Source: Acetobacterium bakii (GTDB lineage: Bacteria; Bacillota; Clostridia; Eubacteriales; Eubacteriaceae). Taken from it: a DNA stretch of 64,000 nucleotides. Below, in pieces: positions 52,649 through 62,620 of the stretch (its first letter is position 1; every line of letters starts with the position of its first letter). The position numbers and the translations under genes were made by a program. Location: positions 1-64,000 of the forward strand of contig NZ_LGYO01000002.1 of NCBI RefSeq assembly GCF_001263355.1. The letters run 5' to 3'. Under the pieces are notes generated by a model. That model was not told the origin of the DNA and did no database searches. It was given only the letters and a program-made list of their open reading frames with translations.

Positions 52649-53617
52649 ATGATAAGTAAAAGAGAGAACTACTTAATGGCTGCTCATGGTGAAAAACCGC
52701 TGTGGGTTCCGTCATTTATTGAAGATAGTAATGTATTTATGCCTGATTTCTGGATGGAAGTTGATCCCGACACCGGAACCGATTTTTGTAATATCCGATG
52801 GTTAGAAAATGATGCCGGAAGAATGCCTGATGGGCGATGGAGGGCAATAGAGAACCTAGATCAATGGCGGGAGACCGTAAAATTTCCAGACTTATCATCA
52901 CTCGACTGGAAAGAGATAGCAGAATGTTTTAAATTGATGAGTGATTCGGAAAAGGTTGATATTGCCATGCTTAATACCAACGGGATCTTTCTGATTCCAA
53001 TTGATATGATCGGATGGGTAGACGGTCTTTGTGCAATTTATGAAGAACCGGAAGAATTAGAAGCATTTATATCTGCGATTACTGATTTTCTAGTTGAGAT
53101 CGTCAAATATTTGGGTGAGTATATTCATCCCGATATTGTATTTACTGGCGATGATTTAGCGGCAGCTAACGGACCATTTATCTCAAAGGAAGTCTGGGAT
53201 TTTATGTATAAACCTTATTTCAAGAAAATCATTGAAGCAATCCACGAGATTGGTGCCTTAGCAGAGTTTCATTGTTGTGGAAATTGTCAATTCCTGATTG
53301 ATGAGTTTTTGGAAATTGGTGTGGATATCTGTCAGTTACCCGAACCAAATGCGAGTCTTATGCAAAAAAAAGAACAATATGGAAATAAATTAGTACTTAC
53401 TGGCGGCTGGGACCGTCATTCAACTGCAGCTTTCCCCGGGGCATCCGAGGAAATCGTCAGACAATCAGTGCATAAGGCCATTGATGCCTATGGCAAAAAT
53501 GGAGGTTTGATATTTTGGGATGGCGGTATCGTAGGCACCAGCGAAGATTCACAGAAAAAAATGGCATGGGTCTTGGATGAACTTACCAAATATGGAAAGA
53601 TTGTTTATCAACAATAA
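52649..53617 (+). CDS. URO-D/MtaA-type methyltransferase homologue 3
   Basis: A 322-residue URO-D family protein: FTGDDLAAANGPFIS, EFHCCGNCQFLIDEFLEIG with His-x-Cys, and LTGGWDRHST. It lies 47 bases after homologue 2 and completes the operon. The three proteins are clearly different in sequence, so they probably use different substrates or form a hetero-complex. No corrinoid-activating enzyme or methyltetrahydrofolate methyltransferase is in this operon. Confidence 0.85.
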   Translation: MISKRENYLMAAHGEKPLWVPSFIEDSNVFMPDFWMEVDPDTGTDFCNIRWLENDAGRMPDGRWRAIENLDQWRETVKFPDLSSLDWKEIAECFKLMSDSEKVDIAMLNTNGIFLIPIDMIGWVDGLCAIYEEPEELEAFISAITDFLVEIVKYLGEYIHPDIVFTGDDLAAANGPFISKEVWDFMYKPYFKKIIEAIHEIGALAEFHCCGNCQFLIDEFLEIGVDICQLPEPNASLMQKKEQYGNKLVLTGGWDRHSTAAFPGASEEIVRQSVHKAIDAYGKNGGLIFWDGGIVGTSEDSQKKMAWVLDELTKYGKIVYQQ

Positions 53618-54856
53618 ATTCACCGAATACGTATGAAAGTTCATAAACCAGAAATATTTGAGCTAAGGTTTTTCAGCATACTAAATTAGTTTAAAACCCC
53701 AAAATTACGACTCTTTGTCTTTTTTTGCGACGTTAATCATCGCGAGGTATAGCATTTTCATCAGACTGTCATCTGTTGAAAAAACAGATTTGTTTTTAAA
53801 TTTGTGAATTTATTTCCACCATTTCGAGGGCATTTTACACTATGGAAAAATAGGATGAACCATATATAATATGATTTCATCCTATTTATTATTCAGATTA
53901 TATCAGCTTTTTTTGTGTTGGATGCCATTTGGGTCCATAATAGACCACCCTAAAATATTAATTTCTCCATCATTATCCTCTCTTCTTCATTCAAGCAGAA
54001 TAATAATATCAATAAAAATATGAGAGTTCAATATTTATTAACGAATAGAGATTAATATTTTAATCTTATTCTTTCACATAAAGAAGGACGCCTAAACACA
54101 AATGGAAATTTCATTAATTATTTTATCAATCTAGAGCACCCATCAAATTTTTTTGGTATTGAAAAAGATGTGTCAAAAAACATGAAAATAGCTAGTCTTT
54201 TTTTTCTTACACTTTTGTGGATTATGTTTATTTTAGGATTCAATTCTTCGGTGATGAGCAACTCTCAAAACGATACAATTGAACTGCTTTTTCCTGCTGT
54301 AGTATTAGTGCTGTTTGGAATTTTTTAGCCCCTCATTTATCAAAGCCTGTTAAAGGTACACCACTTTATGAATTGATAAAGGGCGGTATAATATTTATAG
54401 TAATTTTCGCAATAAAGAATCATTATTTTTTACTTCAGCCATCAGCATGATTTTTGTGTCAATTTTATGAAGTTTCCCCTTTTTAACATTGCAAAAAAAC
54501 TCTCGATTCAGCCACTATCATCTCAGCTTTTCTTTCTATTTCACCTCATTTCCTTGCAATTTGAGACTGCTCTTTTTTATGTGAAAAGATTTGAGAATGG
54601 AATGAAAGAATCTGAATTTAAAATTAATATTGCAAAGATTACATTTGGTCTAAAAAGATAAACGGTCAAAAATGGCTTTGTTCTTTCTCACTGATTTATC
54701 CGGTTTGAAATTAAATGGAAATAAGAATTGTAGTAGCATTTAGTCTTGTAATATAACATAAATAATAGAATATTCTCAAGGTATTTTTATTCAATATAAG
54801 TTGATTTATTTTATTTTTTTTGATATTATCATCATGAAATGAAAGAGGGGTAAATT
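53618..54856. other. AT-rich stretch with no convincing gene
   Basis: About 1.2 kb of very AT-rich DNA. A 48-residue hydrophobic frame at 54182-54328 and a 64-residue frame at 54467-54661 are the only notable ones. No clear terminator was identified after homologue 3. The region looks like decayed accessory DNA. Confidence 0.4.
54182..54328 (+). CDS. Possible 48-residue membrane peptide
   Basis: Two hydrophobic stretches (residues ~4-20 and 33-47) separated by a polar loop NSSVMSNSQNDT. There is no good ribosome site, so it may be a fragment. Downstream codons remain hydrophobic but out of frame. Confidence 0.25.
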   Translation: MKIASLFFLTLLWIMFILGFNSSVMSNSQNDTIELLFPAVVLVLFGIF

Positions 54857-55135
54857 ATGCAAGAAAATAGGGCTTATCAAGCAGGTTTAGCGAGCATAGG
54901 ATTGTTTTTTATAGCAGCCGTTTTTGGAACTTTGGGGTTGATGTCAGAAACTTTTATTAACGCTATAGGTATGGCTTCATTTTTGATGACCGTGATTGCT
55001 TTATTGAGTGGAAGAAAAGAACTTTTAGCCGATCCTAAAAACAAGAAATCCAAAATTGGTTTAATCATTGGAATTGTAATGCTTTCAATGCAGGTGATTG
55101 CAGTAGTTGTTATGGTTTTTTTAATAATGCTATAA
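54857..55135 (+). CDS. Small three-helix membrane protein
   Basis: A 92-residue protein with helices at about 9-29, 33-51 and 66-91, and a basic cytoplasmic loop (GRKELLADPKNKKSK). AGAGGGG lies 6-8 bases before the ATG. I do not recognise the family; similar small proteins are common in Clostridia. It lies near the right end of module 2, with no operon partner other than the short frame that follows. Confidence 0.6.
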   Translation: MQENRAYQAGLASIGLFFIAAVFGTLGLMSETFINAIGMASFLMTVIALLSGRKELLADPKNKKSKIGLIIGIVMLSMQVIAVVVMVFLIML

Positions 55136-55148
55136 TGTTGGAGAATAT

Positions 55149-55262
55149 ATGAATTATAAAAATTCTTTATTTTTCAGTATTATTGGCGGTATTTTATTTC
55201 TATTTCAGTATTTTATGTACTTCTATTTAAATCCAGTTCCACCAATGGGAGTACAAAATTAG
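55149..55262 (+). CDS. Short membrane peptide or truncated gene, 37 residues
   Basis: ATG 55149 with GGAG 5-6 bases upstream gives 37 residues with one helix (SLFFSIIGGILFLFQYFMYF) and a PVPPMG end. It starts 13 bases after the previous gene. It may be a genuine peptide or the start of a gene cut by module joining near 55310. Confidence 0.4.
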   Translation: MNYKNSLFFSIIGGILFLFQYFMYFYLNPVPPMGVQN

Positions 55263-55309
55263 GCGGCTGGATGAGACATGGCAACTAATTTGAAAATATT
55301 AATAAATTA

Positions 55310-55500
55310 CTTAGGTGCCAGGGTCTGATTTTCATAAAAACCTGCTTACTTGGTATTCTGACCGTCCTTCTCAATATGACCAGAAATTGCTTCCTTTAGC
55401 CGATATATTCGCAGAAGGGTAAAAAGCAACCATTTTTTCGTTCAATTCAGGTGCAGTCCTGGAACCACCACAAAGCAACACAATAAATTATCAATAAACA
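55310..55500. repeat. Left-flank repeat of copy C
   Basis: Matches 60030-60235 left of copy D: GTCTGATTTTCATAAAAAC at the start, ATATGACCAGAA, ATTCGCA-AGGGTAAAAA-GCAACCATTTTTTC, TTCAATTCAGGTGCAGT and a final ATCAATAAA. The complement of the left end (GTAAGCAGGTTTTTATG) resembles an IS66-type terminal sequence, but this is weak. Confidence 0.65.
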
Positions 55501-55501
55501 T

Positions 55502-55650
55502 AAAAAATCGCCTCGCAGATGGCTCTGCTAAGCGGTTTTTGTAAATTAAAATTTGGTGCCCCTTCAGGGATTTGAACCCTGGACACCCTGATTAAGAGTT
55601 AACGGCTTTTCCTTGTATAGCAGCTTCTTTTTATGTCGGGTGCTGTTTTT
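55502..55650 (-). repeat. tRNA-Lys(CTT) 3' half with hairpin, copy C
   Basis: The 45-nt half lies at 55554-55598: loop CTCTTAA, stem TCAGG, variable loop GTGTC, T arm CAGGG-TTCAAAT-CCCTG, acceptor AAGGGGC, A, CCA. The hairpin at 55506-55541 follows. To the right, GTCGGGTGCTG remains of the arm-like repeats. No 5' half, so it is not a working tRNA gene. Confidence 0.8.
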
Positions 55651-55787
55651 AAAAATAAAGAATTTTCTTTTTAGATCGATGTAATTTCCCCACTATGGTA
55701 TTGGATTTTCAAACGGGATTGATTCCGTCTTACTAATTAATGAATTTTTTTCAACAGGACCAACTTCAAACATTCCCGATATAGTCT

Positions 55788-56594
55788 TTATTTAATAGTT
55801 CCGAAGATCCCTGCTCTGTATGTACCGATGTATTCCATGCAGTAGTCATCCATACCAAGCAGTGCCTCTGTCGCAAAGATCATCCCCATCAAGTCTCTGT
55901 TTAACGGGTCGAGTATTGCACTGTCCATCCCGGCATTCATCGCAAGTACGACAAAGCTTTGATTAACAAGTTTTCTAGCTGGCAGGTTGAACGAAATATT
56001 CGATACTGCCCCAGTGATATGAATCGTTGGGAATTTTATTTTAATCTCTTTCATAACTTTTACAATCATTGCGATTCCATCTTCCGATGTGCAGAGCATT
56101 TCAACCAGAGGATCAATATGGATCCTGGATGGATCAATGCCGAATTGTAGCGCTCGTGCCATGATGCCATCAAATACCTCAAGTCTTCTTGCTGCTGTCT
56201 GCGGGATACCACGCTCATCGTTAAGAAGTGCTGCCACTTTCCAACCTGGATTTGCTGTAAGTACGGGAAAGGCTACATCAATTTTATCACCTTCGAGCGA
56301 TACTGAATTGAGAAGGCCAGGTTTTTTACAGAATTTAATGCATTCGACACATACACTAGTGTTCGGACTGTCTATTGCGATAGGAACGTCAGTGACTTCT
56401 TGTACTAAGTCGATGAGCCATTTCATCGTTTCTACTTCGATATTGTCGTTGACGGATGCGCAAACATCTATGAATGACGCACCTGCAGCGGTCTGTGCTT
56501 TTGCCAGTTCACGGATAAAATCAGCATCTTTTGATGCGATTGCCTTTGCAACTGATGGGATTGAGCCGTTTATTTTTTCTCCGATAATAATCAT
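55788..56594 (-). CDS. mtvA: Methyltetrahydrofolate:corrinoid methyltransferase (MtvA-like)
   Basis: A 268-residue pterin-binding (DHPS-like) TIM barrel: IIIGEKINGSIPS, GASFIDVCASVND, VPIAIDSPNT, LNSVSLEG and ITGAVSNISFNLPAR, all matching AcsE/MtvA-type enzymes that move the methyl group from a corrinoid protein to tetrahydrofolate. It ends a leftward three-gene unit: MtvB-like, corrinoid protein, then this gene. In acetogens this is methyltransferase II of O-demethylation. GGAAAA precedes the ATG. Confidence 0.88.
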   Translation of the reverse strand: MIIIGEKINGSIPSVAKAIASKDADFIRELAKAQTAAGASFIDVCASVNDNIEVETMKWLIDLVQEVTDVPIAIDSPNTSVCVECIKFCKKPGLLNSVSLEGDKIDVAFPVLTANPGWKVAALLNDERGIPQTAARRLEVFDGIMARALQFGIDPSRIHIDPLVEMLCTSEDGIAMIVKVMKEIKIKFPTIHITGAVSNISFNLPARKLVNQSFVVLAMNAGMDSAILDPLNRDLMGMIFATEALLGMDDYCMEYIGTYRAGIFGTIK

Positions 56595-56669
56595 GTTTTT
56601 TCCTTTACTGAGAGAATTAAAATCATTGCCAGTTCCATTGAGCTGACAATGATCTTTGATTATTTAAAT

Positions 56670-57296
56670 TTAAATCAAACCTTTTACCGTCACAACCGCG
56701 GAACCAGCATCTGGCGCATAAGCGTCAGCACCGATTTCTTTTGCGAAGTCTGCTGTGATCGGGGCACCGCCGACGATCACTTTAAAGCCTGTCAATCCAC
56801 TTGACTTGATCGCGCTAACCGTTTCTTTGAGAGAAGGCATGGTTGTTGTTAAAAGGGCTGATAATGCAATGACTTTAACGTCTGGATTGTCTTTGATAGT
56901 GTCAATGAATTTATTGGCAGATACATCGACACCGAGATCGATTACATCAAAGCCGGCAGATTCTATCATGATGCAAACAAGATTTTTGCCGATATCGTGT
57001 AGATCACCGGCAACTGTACCAATGATACACTGTCCAAGGGATACTGCGCCTGCGCTTGCAAGTGCCGGTTTTAATTCATCGACGCCTTTCGACATAGCTT
57101 TAGCGGCGATCAGCATTTCTGGGACAAAGATCTCACCTGCTGAGAATTTATTACCGACGTTACTCATCGCTTCGATCATTGCCGACAGGATAACTTGAGC
57201 GGTGGTACCGTCACTGAGTGCTTCCTGTATGAGACCTGGTACCAGTTTGGCTTTGCCGGCTTCTACATTTGCTTTGATTTCTTGTATTTTTAACAT
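56670..57296 (-). CDS. mtvC: Corrinoid protein of the O-demethylase (MtvC-like)
   Basis: A 208-residue two-domain protein: a four-helix cap (1-85, SAGEIFVPEMLIAAKAM) and a B12-binding Rossmann domain with GTVAGDLHDIGKNLV carrying the DxHxxG lower-ligand His (residue ~104) and GGAPIT. It carries the methyl group between methyltransferase I and II as methyl-Co(III). Length and motifs match MtvC. The C terminus (ADAYAPDAGSAV) closely resembles that of the damaged copy at 50145. Confidence 0.92.
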   Translation of the reverse strand: MLKIQEIKANVEAGKAKLVPGLIQEALSDGTTAQVILSAMIEAMSNVGNKFSAGEIFVPEMLIAAKAMSKGVDELKPALASAGAVSLGQCIIGTVAGDLHDIGKNLVCIMIESAGFDVIDLGVDVSANKFIDTIKDNPDVKVIALSALLTTTMPSLKETVSAIKSSGLTGFKVIVGGAPITADFAKEIGADAYAPDAGSAVVTVKGLI

Positions 57297-57322
57297 GTTT
57301 TTCCTCCTGTTTCCAATAAGTA

Positions 57323-58354
57323 TTATTTATTTGCGTTGTTTTTGTAAAAATTCATGCCATACTGGAAATGTTCTTCCAGAAAGGCGCCAGCAAAATCAAA
57401 GGATGCACCCATAGGGAAGGCCATATAACTTCCTCCTGGAGCTAATAAGTCGATGACTCTTCGGTATTCTGCTTTGATGGTTTCTGGTGTGGCATTCATG
57501 CTTTCAAACGCATGTACATTATCGAAACCACCGACAAAAGTTATTTTGTCACCATACTCTTTTTTCAATTTACCCATATTGGTATTACAGGCCTGAATCG
57601 GATCAAGTGCATCAACACCAATTTCAATCAGATCCGGAATGATTGGCTCAATAAAACCGCAACTGTGATGTTCATAGATCAACCCTTCTTCATGGCAGGC
57701 CTGTACCATTCTTGCCAATTCTGGTTTAATCAATTTCCTCCAGGTTTCGGGTGACATAAACATCCTGTCATTACTGCCATAGTCATCATGGGCATTAATA
57801 ATATCCACATCATAATACTTTGCTATTTTTTTAAAATATTTTATTTTCCAGTCAGCCATTGCTTTAAAATATTCATGACACTCTTCGGGATCTGTTGCAA
57901 TGGCCATCAGTGCATTTTCAAATCCCATACATGCATGCAATCTTTCAAACATACCATTCAGAACCATCACCAATCGTGCGCCGTCTTTGTCATAAATTGA
58001 AGAACCATCTTCATTTAACGTAGGACCTTTTCCGCCAATCAAAGCCATAAAATCGGTATGGACATCTTTATCTGCCTGTTTTTCCCAATCAATCGCATCC
58101 AGATCCGGAAATTTTAATTTTTCATGCCACTCAGAAATATCCTCGAATAAATGAATATTTCGCGTTGGCATTGGTGCATTTACACTTGGCTCAAATGTCC
58201 AATCGCAGCCCCAATAATCTTTGCCATTTGTCAGACCAGTGTAGCGTTCCAGGTCGGGACATGCCTGGATAAAGACAAAGTCTGTTAAAAAGCAGGGGAT
58301 ATAATCCGGGGTTTCATGTTTATACGCCTTTAAAGCGTTTTCACGTTTGTTCAC
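57323..58354 (-). CDS. mtvB: URO-D-type methyltransferase I (MtvB-like)
   Basis: A 343-residue URO-D family methyltransferase: NAHDDYGSNDRMFMSPETW, IYEHHSCGFIEPIIPDLIEIG and ITFVGGFDN. It would demethylate a methoxylated or methylated substrate and load the corrinoid protein encoded 26 bases downstream. The substrate cannot be named; phenyl methyl ethers are the best-known ones in this genus. The promoter region is shared with the divergent regulator. AGGAGGT lies 9 bases before the ATG. Confidence 0.85.
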   Translation of the reverse strand: MNKRENALKAYKHETPDYIPCFLTDFVFIQACPDLERYTGLTNGKDYWGCDWTFEPSVNAPMPTRNIHLFEDISEWHEKLKFPDLDAIDWEKQADKDVHTDFMALIGGKGPTLNEDGSSIYDKDGARLVMVLNGMFERLHACMGFENALMAIATDPEECHEYFKAMADWKIKYFKKIAKYYDVDIINAHDDYGSNDRMFMSPETWRKLIKPELARMVQACHEEGLIYEHHSCGFIEPIIPDLIEIGVDALDPIQACNTNMGKLKKEYGDKITFVGGFDNVHAFESMNATPETIKAEYRRVIDLLAPGGSYMAFPMGASFDFAGAFLEEHFQYGMNFYKNNANK

Positions 58355-58526
58355 AACAAATACCTCCTAAAGAATAAAATTTGTTATTTTCTACCATGAT
58401 GGTATAATCATGATAACATGTTGATAACAGATAGAATATATTCAAAAGTTGAGAATCAATAGGCATTTTAAATACTTCAATTTGTCATAAAGTACCAAAG
58501 AAAATTAGAGATCAGGAGATTTGTAT

Positions 58527-59966
58527 ATGAAATTAAGTATGTGGATACTGACTGACTGGCTGAAAGATTACAATCCTTTGCCAAAAATTAGAAACGGTAA
58601 ACCTATCCTCAAGAACGCAAGGCTGTATACCAGTGACAAAGGTTCTAAAAATTCGCATGTATATATTGGTAGTGCTAAGGAATTAATGAATAGTGAAGAG
58701 AATAAAGTGGTCTGTATTCACGAACAGGATACGATCCTCCTCGAATCGGAAAATACAGAACAAATATTTAATGATATCTTAAACGCCTTCGATTATTATA
58801 ATGACTGGTTTGAAACACTGCATGAGCAGATTACTGCTGGATGTACGTTGCAGTTTCTTTTAGATAGTGCCAGGAATTTATTTGACGACTTTATTTCAAT
58901 CGCCGATCCTGCCTACGCAATAACGGCATTTAGTGTACCTGAAACATATGATTTAAATAATGACTTTTTTCTATATATAAATAACAATAAAACAATGCCG
59001 CTTGACGTAATTATGGATGTTAACCGAGATAGCAGAATAAGGGAAGTGAACAGAACGGATGCCTATATCATTGAAAACAAATTTTTGCCTGACAGCGTTA
59101 TCTGTGCAAACCTTAAGTTCGATAACCAGCATTTCGGTTGGATAACCATGTTAGCACAAAAACATCCTGTCACTCAGGGGAACTTGGATGTTTTTTCAGC
59201 TTATGCAAAGTTGATCGAATATTGGCTTCATTGTAACAAAACACAGAGCGAATTGAAATCATTTCAGGGATTTTTTTTAGATTTACTTAATGATCATTCA
59301 GGTACACAAGCGTCCATAAATCAGCATTTTCAGACAATTGGATGGAATCCTTCCGATGAAAAAATGATAGTGAGTATAAACCGCTTAGCGGGAAAAGATA
59401 TTATGCTGACTCTTTCAAGAAGAATTGAAAAATGGTTTCCTGCCTGTTTAGGGGTGTTTTATAAAGATGCAATCGTAGTAATATGCAATTTGGCATTAAT
59501 GAATAAATCTGAATTCATGGTAGGATTTAAAGAAATTTCTACACCAAGCAAATGTTACTGTGGAATTAGTTATGTCTTTAGTGAGACAGCCCAAGCACCA
59601 CTCTATTATGCTCAAACAATAATTGCAATGAAATATGGTGAACACAGTCCTGGAAGACTCAACGAATGTTCAGACTACGCCGTTGCTTATGGTCTTGACA
59701 TTGTCAAACAGCATGTTAAAACTGATATTAAACATCCTGCGATTAAGGTTCTTCAAAAATACGATAAGAATACTAATTCTAACCTGACAGAAACATTGAA
59801 AATTTTTCTCGAGAACGAACGAAATTACACAAAGGCAGCAAATATCCTCTGCATCCATAAAAACTCATTAAAATACAGACTGTCAAGGATTGATGACTTA
59901 ACCAGTATTGTTTTGGATGCATATGAGACAAGGTTACACCTGCTCCTATCATTTTATTTTGATTGA
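58527..59966 (+). CDS. PucR/CdaR-type transcriptional regulator
   Basis: A 479-residue protein whose last ~60 residues form the PucR/CdaR helix-turn-helix (NYTKAANILCIHKNSLKYRL, LLSFYFD). The large N-terminal part (~1-400) has GAF-like or CdaR-GGDEF-like features, but none clear enough to name. ATG 58527 is used because AGGAG is 8 bases away. It is divergent from the MtvB-like gene and probably activates it in response to the methylated substrate. Confidence 0.8.
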   Translation: MKLSMWILTDWLKDYNPLPKIRNGKPILKNARLYTSDKGSKNSHVYIGSAKELMNSEENKVVCIHEQDTILLESENTEQIFNDILNAFDYYNDWFETLHEQITAGCTLQFLLDSARNLFDDFISIADPAYAITAFSVPETYDLNNDFFLYINNNKTMPLDVIMDVNRDSRIREVNRTDAYIIENKFLPDSVICANLKFDNQHFGWITMLAQKHPVTQGNLDVFSAYAKLIEYWLHCNKTQSELKSFQGFFLDLLNDHSGTQASINQHFQTIGWNPSDEKMIVSINRLAGKDIMLTLSRRIEKWFPACLGVFYKDAIVVICNLALMNKSEFMVGFKEISTPSKCYCGISYVFSETAQAPLYYAQTIIAMKYGEHSPGRLNECSDYAVAYGLDIVKQHVKTDIKHPAIKVLQKYDKNTNSNLTETLKIFLENERNYTKAANILCIHKNSLKYRLSRIDDLTSIVLDAYETRLHLLLSFYFD

Positions 59967-60230
59967 ATTATGTTTATTATGGGTGCCTGCAATGCAGTGG
60001 AATCCAATAATGATCACGTTTGTTAAGACTCGAAGGTCTGATTTTCATAAAAACTGATGGGAGTATTCCAGGCATCCCTCTCCACATGACCAGAATTTTC
60101 ATCCTTTAACTGATCTATTCGCACTAGGGTAAAAAAGCAACCATTTTTTCATTCAATTCAGGTGCAGTTATTGAACCAACCCAGAGCAACACAGTAAAAT
60201 ATCAATAAAAACGAATATAAATGCACATGA
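59967..60230. repeat. Left-flank repeat of copy D
   Basis: From 60030 the sequence aligns with 55310-55500 (GGTCTGATTTTCATAAAAAC ... TTCAATTCAGGTGCAGT ... ATCAATAAA). The first ~60 bases after the regulator stop contain no feature noted. Confidence 0.6.
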
Positions 60231-60392
60231 AAAAAACCGCCTCGCAGATGGCTCTGCAAAGCGGTTTTTGCAAATTAAAATTTGGTACCCCTTCAGGGAT
60301 TCGAACCCTGGACACCCTGATTAAGAGTTAACGGTTTTTCCTTGTATATCAGCTTCTTTTTATGTCGGGTGCAGTTTGGGTGCAATTGTTAA
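60231..60392 (-). repeat. tRNA-Lys(CTT) 3' half with hairpin, copy D (best preserved)
   Basis: The 45-nt half lies at 60283-60327: CTCTTAA loop, TCAGG, GTGTC, CAGGG-TTCGAAT-CCCTG, AAGGGGT, A, CCA. The transcription-terminator-like hairpin (AAAAACCGC / GCGGTTTTT with inner TGCAGA/TCTGC) lies at 60233-60270. To the right, GGGTGCA occurs twice (60367-60384). The 5' half, which would need an ACCCCTT acceptor strand, is absent. Confidence 0.82.
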
Positions 60393-60658
60393 AAACAAAC
60401 TTTATTCTCTGATATTAATATAAACTATCCCCCACCCAGTTGTTAGTATTTACCAACGATTTTATTCAAACCTACTGATTACGAATTGGATTGTATTTGT
60501 ATATTCTGCTAAATTCTTCTTGATTTTGATTACTGCAACCCTATTGTGAAGCCATTTAAACCGCGATTTATTAATTTCAATTATTCCTTAATTGATTTTC
60601 CTTTATTACTAATGTATGCAAATTGTGTGTATTATGAAGTATTTTATTCTTTTTATTA
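60393..60658. other. AT-rich spacer between copy D and the chemotaxis gene
   Basis: No reading frame, hairpin or repeat of note was seen in this stretch. Confidence 0.4.
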
Positions 60659-62521
60659 TCATTTTCTTAATTGAAATTGATTAATCATTCCTTTTAATAA
60701 TTCTGCTTGGCTATTAAGTTCCTCACTTGCTGCAGCACTTTCTTCAGCGGTTGCAGAGTTTTGCTGAACAACTTGGACAACCTGTTCAATCCCCTGATTT
60801 ATTTGTGCAATCTCGGAAGCCTGTTCATTAGATGCTGACGCAATATTTCCAATTAAATCTGTAACTTTTCCAACTCCATTAACAATATCATTTAGTGCCA
60901 TTGCTGTATTATCAGCTATGGTTGTTCCTGCCTTCACTTTTTTGATAGATCCCTCATTCAAGAACGTTGTCTCTTTCGCAGCATCAGAACTTCTCGCTGC
61001 TAAGGTTCGAACTTCTTCGGCTACCTCCGCAAAACCTTTGCCATGTTTTCCTGCTCTTGCCGCTTCAACTGCTGCATTTAAAGCAAGAATATTTGTTTGA
61101 AAAGCAATATCGTCTATGACTTTAATAATTTTTGATATATTTGTTGATGATTGGTTGATATCTAACATAGCACCCTGCATCTTGGCCATTTGAGAATTTC
61201 CTTTTTCTGCATTAATAAGTACTAAATCTGCTATTTCTCTGGCTTTATTTGCATTCCCGGCATTGTTTATTGTCTGGTCCGCAATTTCTGTAATGGATGC
61301 CGTCAATTCCTGTATGCTACTCGCTTGTTCATTTGATCCCTGCGCCAAGTTCTGGCTGCCATACGAGACCTCATTTGAACCAGCGGCTACCTGATCGGCG
61401 GACTCATTGATTTTCGTTAATAAAGGGTTTAGTGATTCAATAATCCCATTTATGCCATAGGATATATCGGCATAATCGCCATCATATATTTTTACATTTT
61501 TCAGATCGAGATTACCTTTTCCGATCTCACAAGTAACTGTTGAAATTTCAGTTATTACCCAATTCAATCGAAGCTGTATGTCATTGACCACCTGTTTCAA
61601 TTCATCGAAAACACCTTGATATAATCCGTTAACAGTATTTTTCAAATTTCCGGAACAGAGTAGATCTAATACTTTCAACATTTCTTTTAATGGTTTATCT
61701 ACCTCCTTAAGAATAATATTCATTCCATTAATGAGGGTATACCAGGAACCTTTGAATTTTGTCTCATCTGCTCTTTTTTCCAGTTTTCCTTCTACTGCAG
61801 CATTCATAAGCATCGATGCATCTTCAATCATATTGCAAATTGATTTTTTAACTTCCATCAGATATTTATTAATTACCTGAAATTGTTCAAACATTTCACC
61901 TGTATATTCATTGGGATTCGCTATATCCATGTCAAACTCTAAGTTACCTTCAGCAAGGCGTAATAAGTTCTGTTCTAATCGTAATATTTCTTTGTTCGTA
62001 TAATCATTAATATTCAAAACCTGGGTCATATCCGTTATAACTTCTACAAAACCGATATTTTTTTCATTCTTGTTTTTGATATATGCGGTATCCTGTTTTT
62101 CTCTTTTTTCACTCCCCTCAAAATGTGAATTGGTCACGCCTTTTTTCGCATTTGCCGAAGTTGCATGAATTTTGATATCTTCAATAAAACGATATATAGC
62201 TATACTGAGTTCTCCCAATTGAGTTTTAGAATCTGAGGATATAAATTCCATATCAATTTCACTATAATGCAATCGATCAACTTCTTCAGCAAGACTTATC
62301 AGTCTCCTTGAAAATCTCTGTATACTAAGAATCATGACGCAAATAACCAATAATAATCCCATTCCAAAAATAATTATCAATTTATTCTGTATAATACCTA
62401 ACTGATTAAAATTTTGATTCAGCATATATATGAATATGCCTTCTATTATCGCAATAATCAATATTGAAGGAAATCCTATCAATAGAATCATCTGTAAAAA
62501 TAAACTTTTTTTGTATTTCAT
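60659..62521 (-). CDS. Methyl-accepting chemotaxis transducer without external sensor domain
   Basis: A 620-residue transducer. Two adjacent membrane helices (about 8-28 and 36-58) leave almost no extracellular loop. Then come a first HAMP-like region, a charged linker and two or three more HAMP-like segments ([46 protein letters not shown]). The signalling domain follows, with hairpin tip [25 protein letters not shown] split by the turn. ATG 62521 (AAGGAG 5-6 bases away) is preferred to 62545. Poly-HAMP and internal location suggest it reads a cytoplasmic or membrane signal. Confidence 0.88.
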   Translation of the reverse strand: MKYKKSLFLQMILLIGFPSILIIAIIEGIFIYMLNQNFNQLGIIQNKLIIIFGMGLLLVICVMILSIQRFSRRLISLAEEVDRLHYSEIDMEFISSDSKTQLGELSIAIYRFIEDIKIHATSANAKKGVTNSHFEGSEKREKQDTAYIKNKNEKNIGFVEVITDMTQVLNINDYTNKEILRLEQNLLRLAEGNLEFDMDIANPNEYTGEMFEQFQVINKYLMEVKKSICNMIEDASMLMNAAVEGKLEKRADETKFKGSWYTLINGMNIILKEVDKPLKEMLKVLDLLCSGNLKNTVNGLYQGVFDELKQVVNDIQLRLNWVITEISTVTCEIGKGNLDLKNVKIYDGDYADISYGINGIIESLNPLLTKINESADQVAAGSNEVSYGSQNLAQGSNEQASSIQELTASITEIADQTINNAGNANKAREIADLVLINAEKGNSQMAKMQGAMLDINQSSTNISKIIKVIDDIAFQTNILALNAAVEAARAGKHGKGFAEVAEEVRTLAARSSDAAKETTFLNEGSIKKVKAGTTIADNTAMALNDIVNGVGKVTDLIGNIASASNEQASEIAQINQGIEQVVQVVQQNSATAEESAAASEELNSQAELLKGMINQFQLRK

Positions 62522-62620
62522 TTTTCTCCTTGCCTTAAAACTCAAAAGCCTTAAACAATAATAGTAGACAGCATAGCTATAGTTTACAATAATCCCAAGA
62601 TTATTCTTAAATAATACAGT

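Noticed and set aside
54467-54661. 64-residue frame after the URO-D operon
   Set aside because: No ribosome site, no domain and composition like the surrounding AT-rich DNA; not listed as a gene.
32849-60327. Functional tRNA-Lys genes at the four 45-nt matches
   Set aside because: Only the 3' half is present; the sequence on the 5' side does not form the D arm or an acceptor strand, and anticodon-stem pairing fails.
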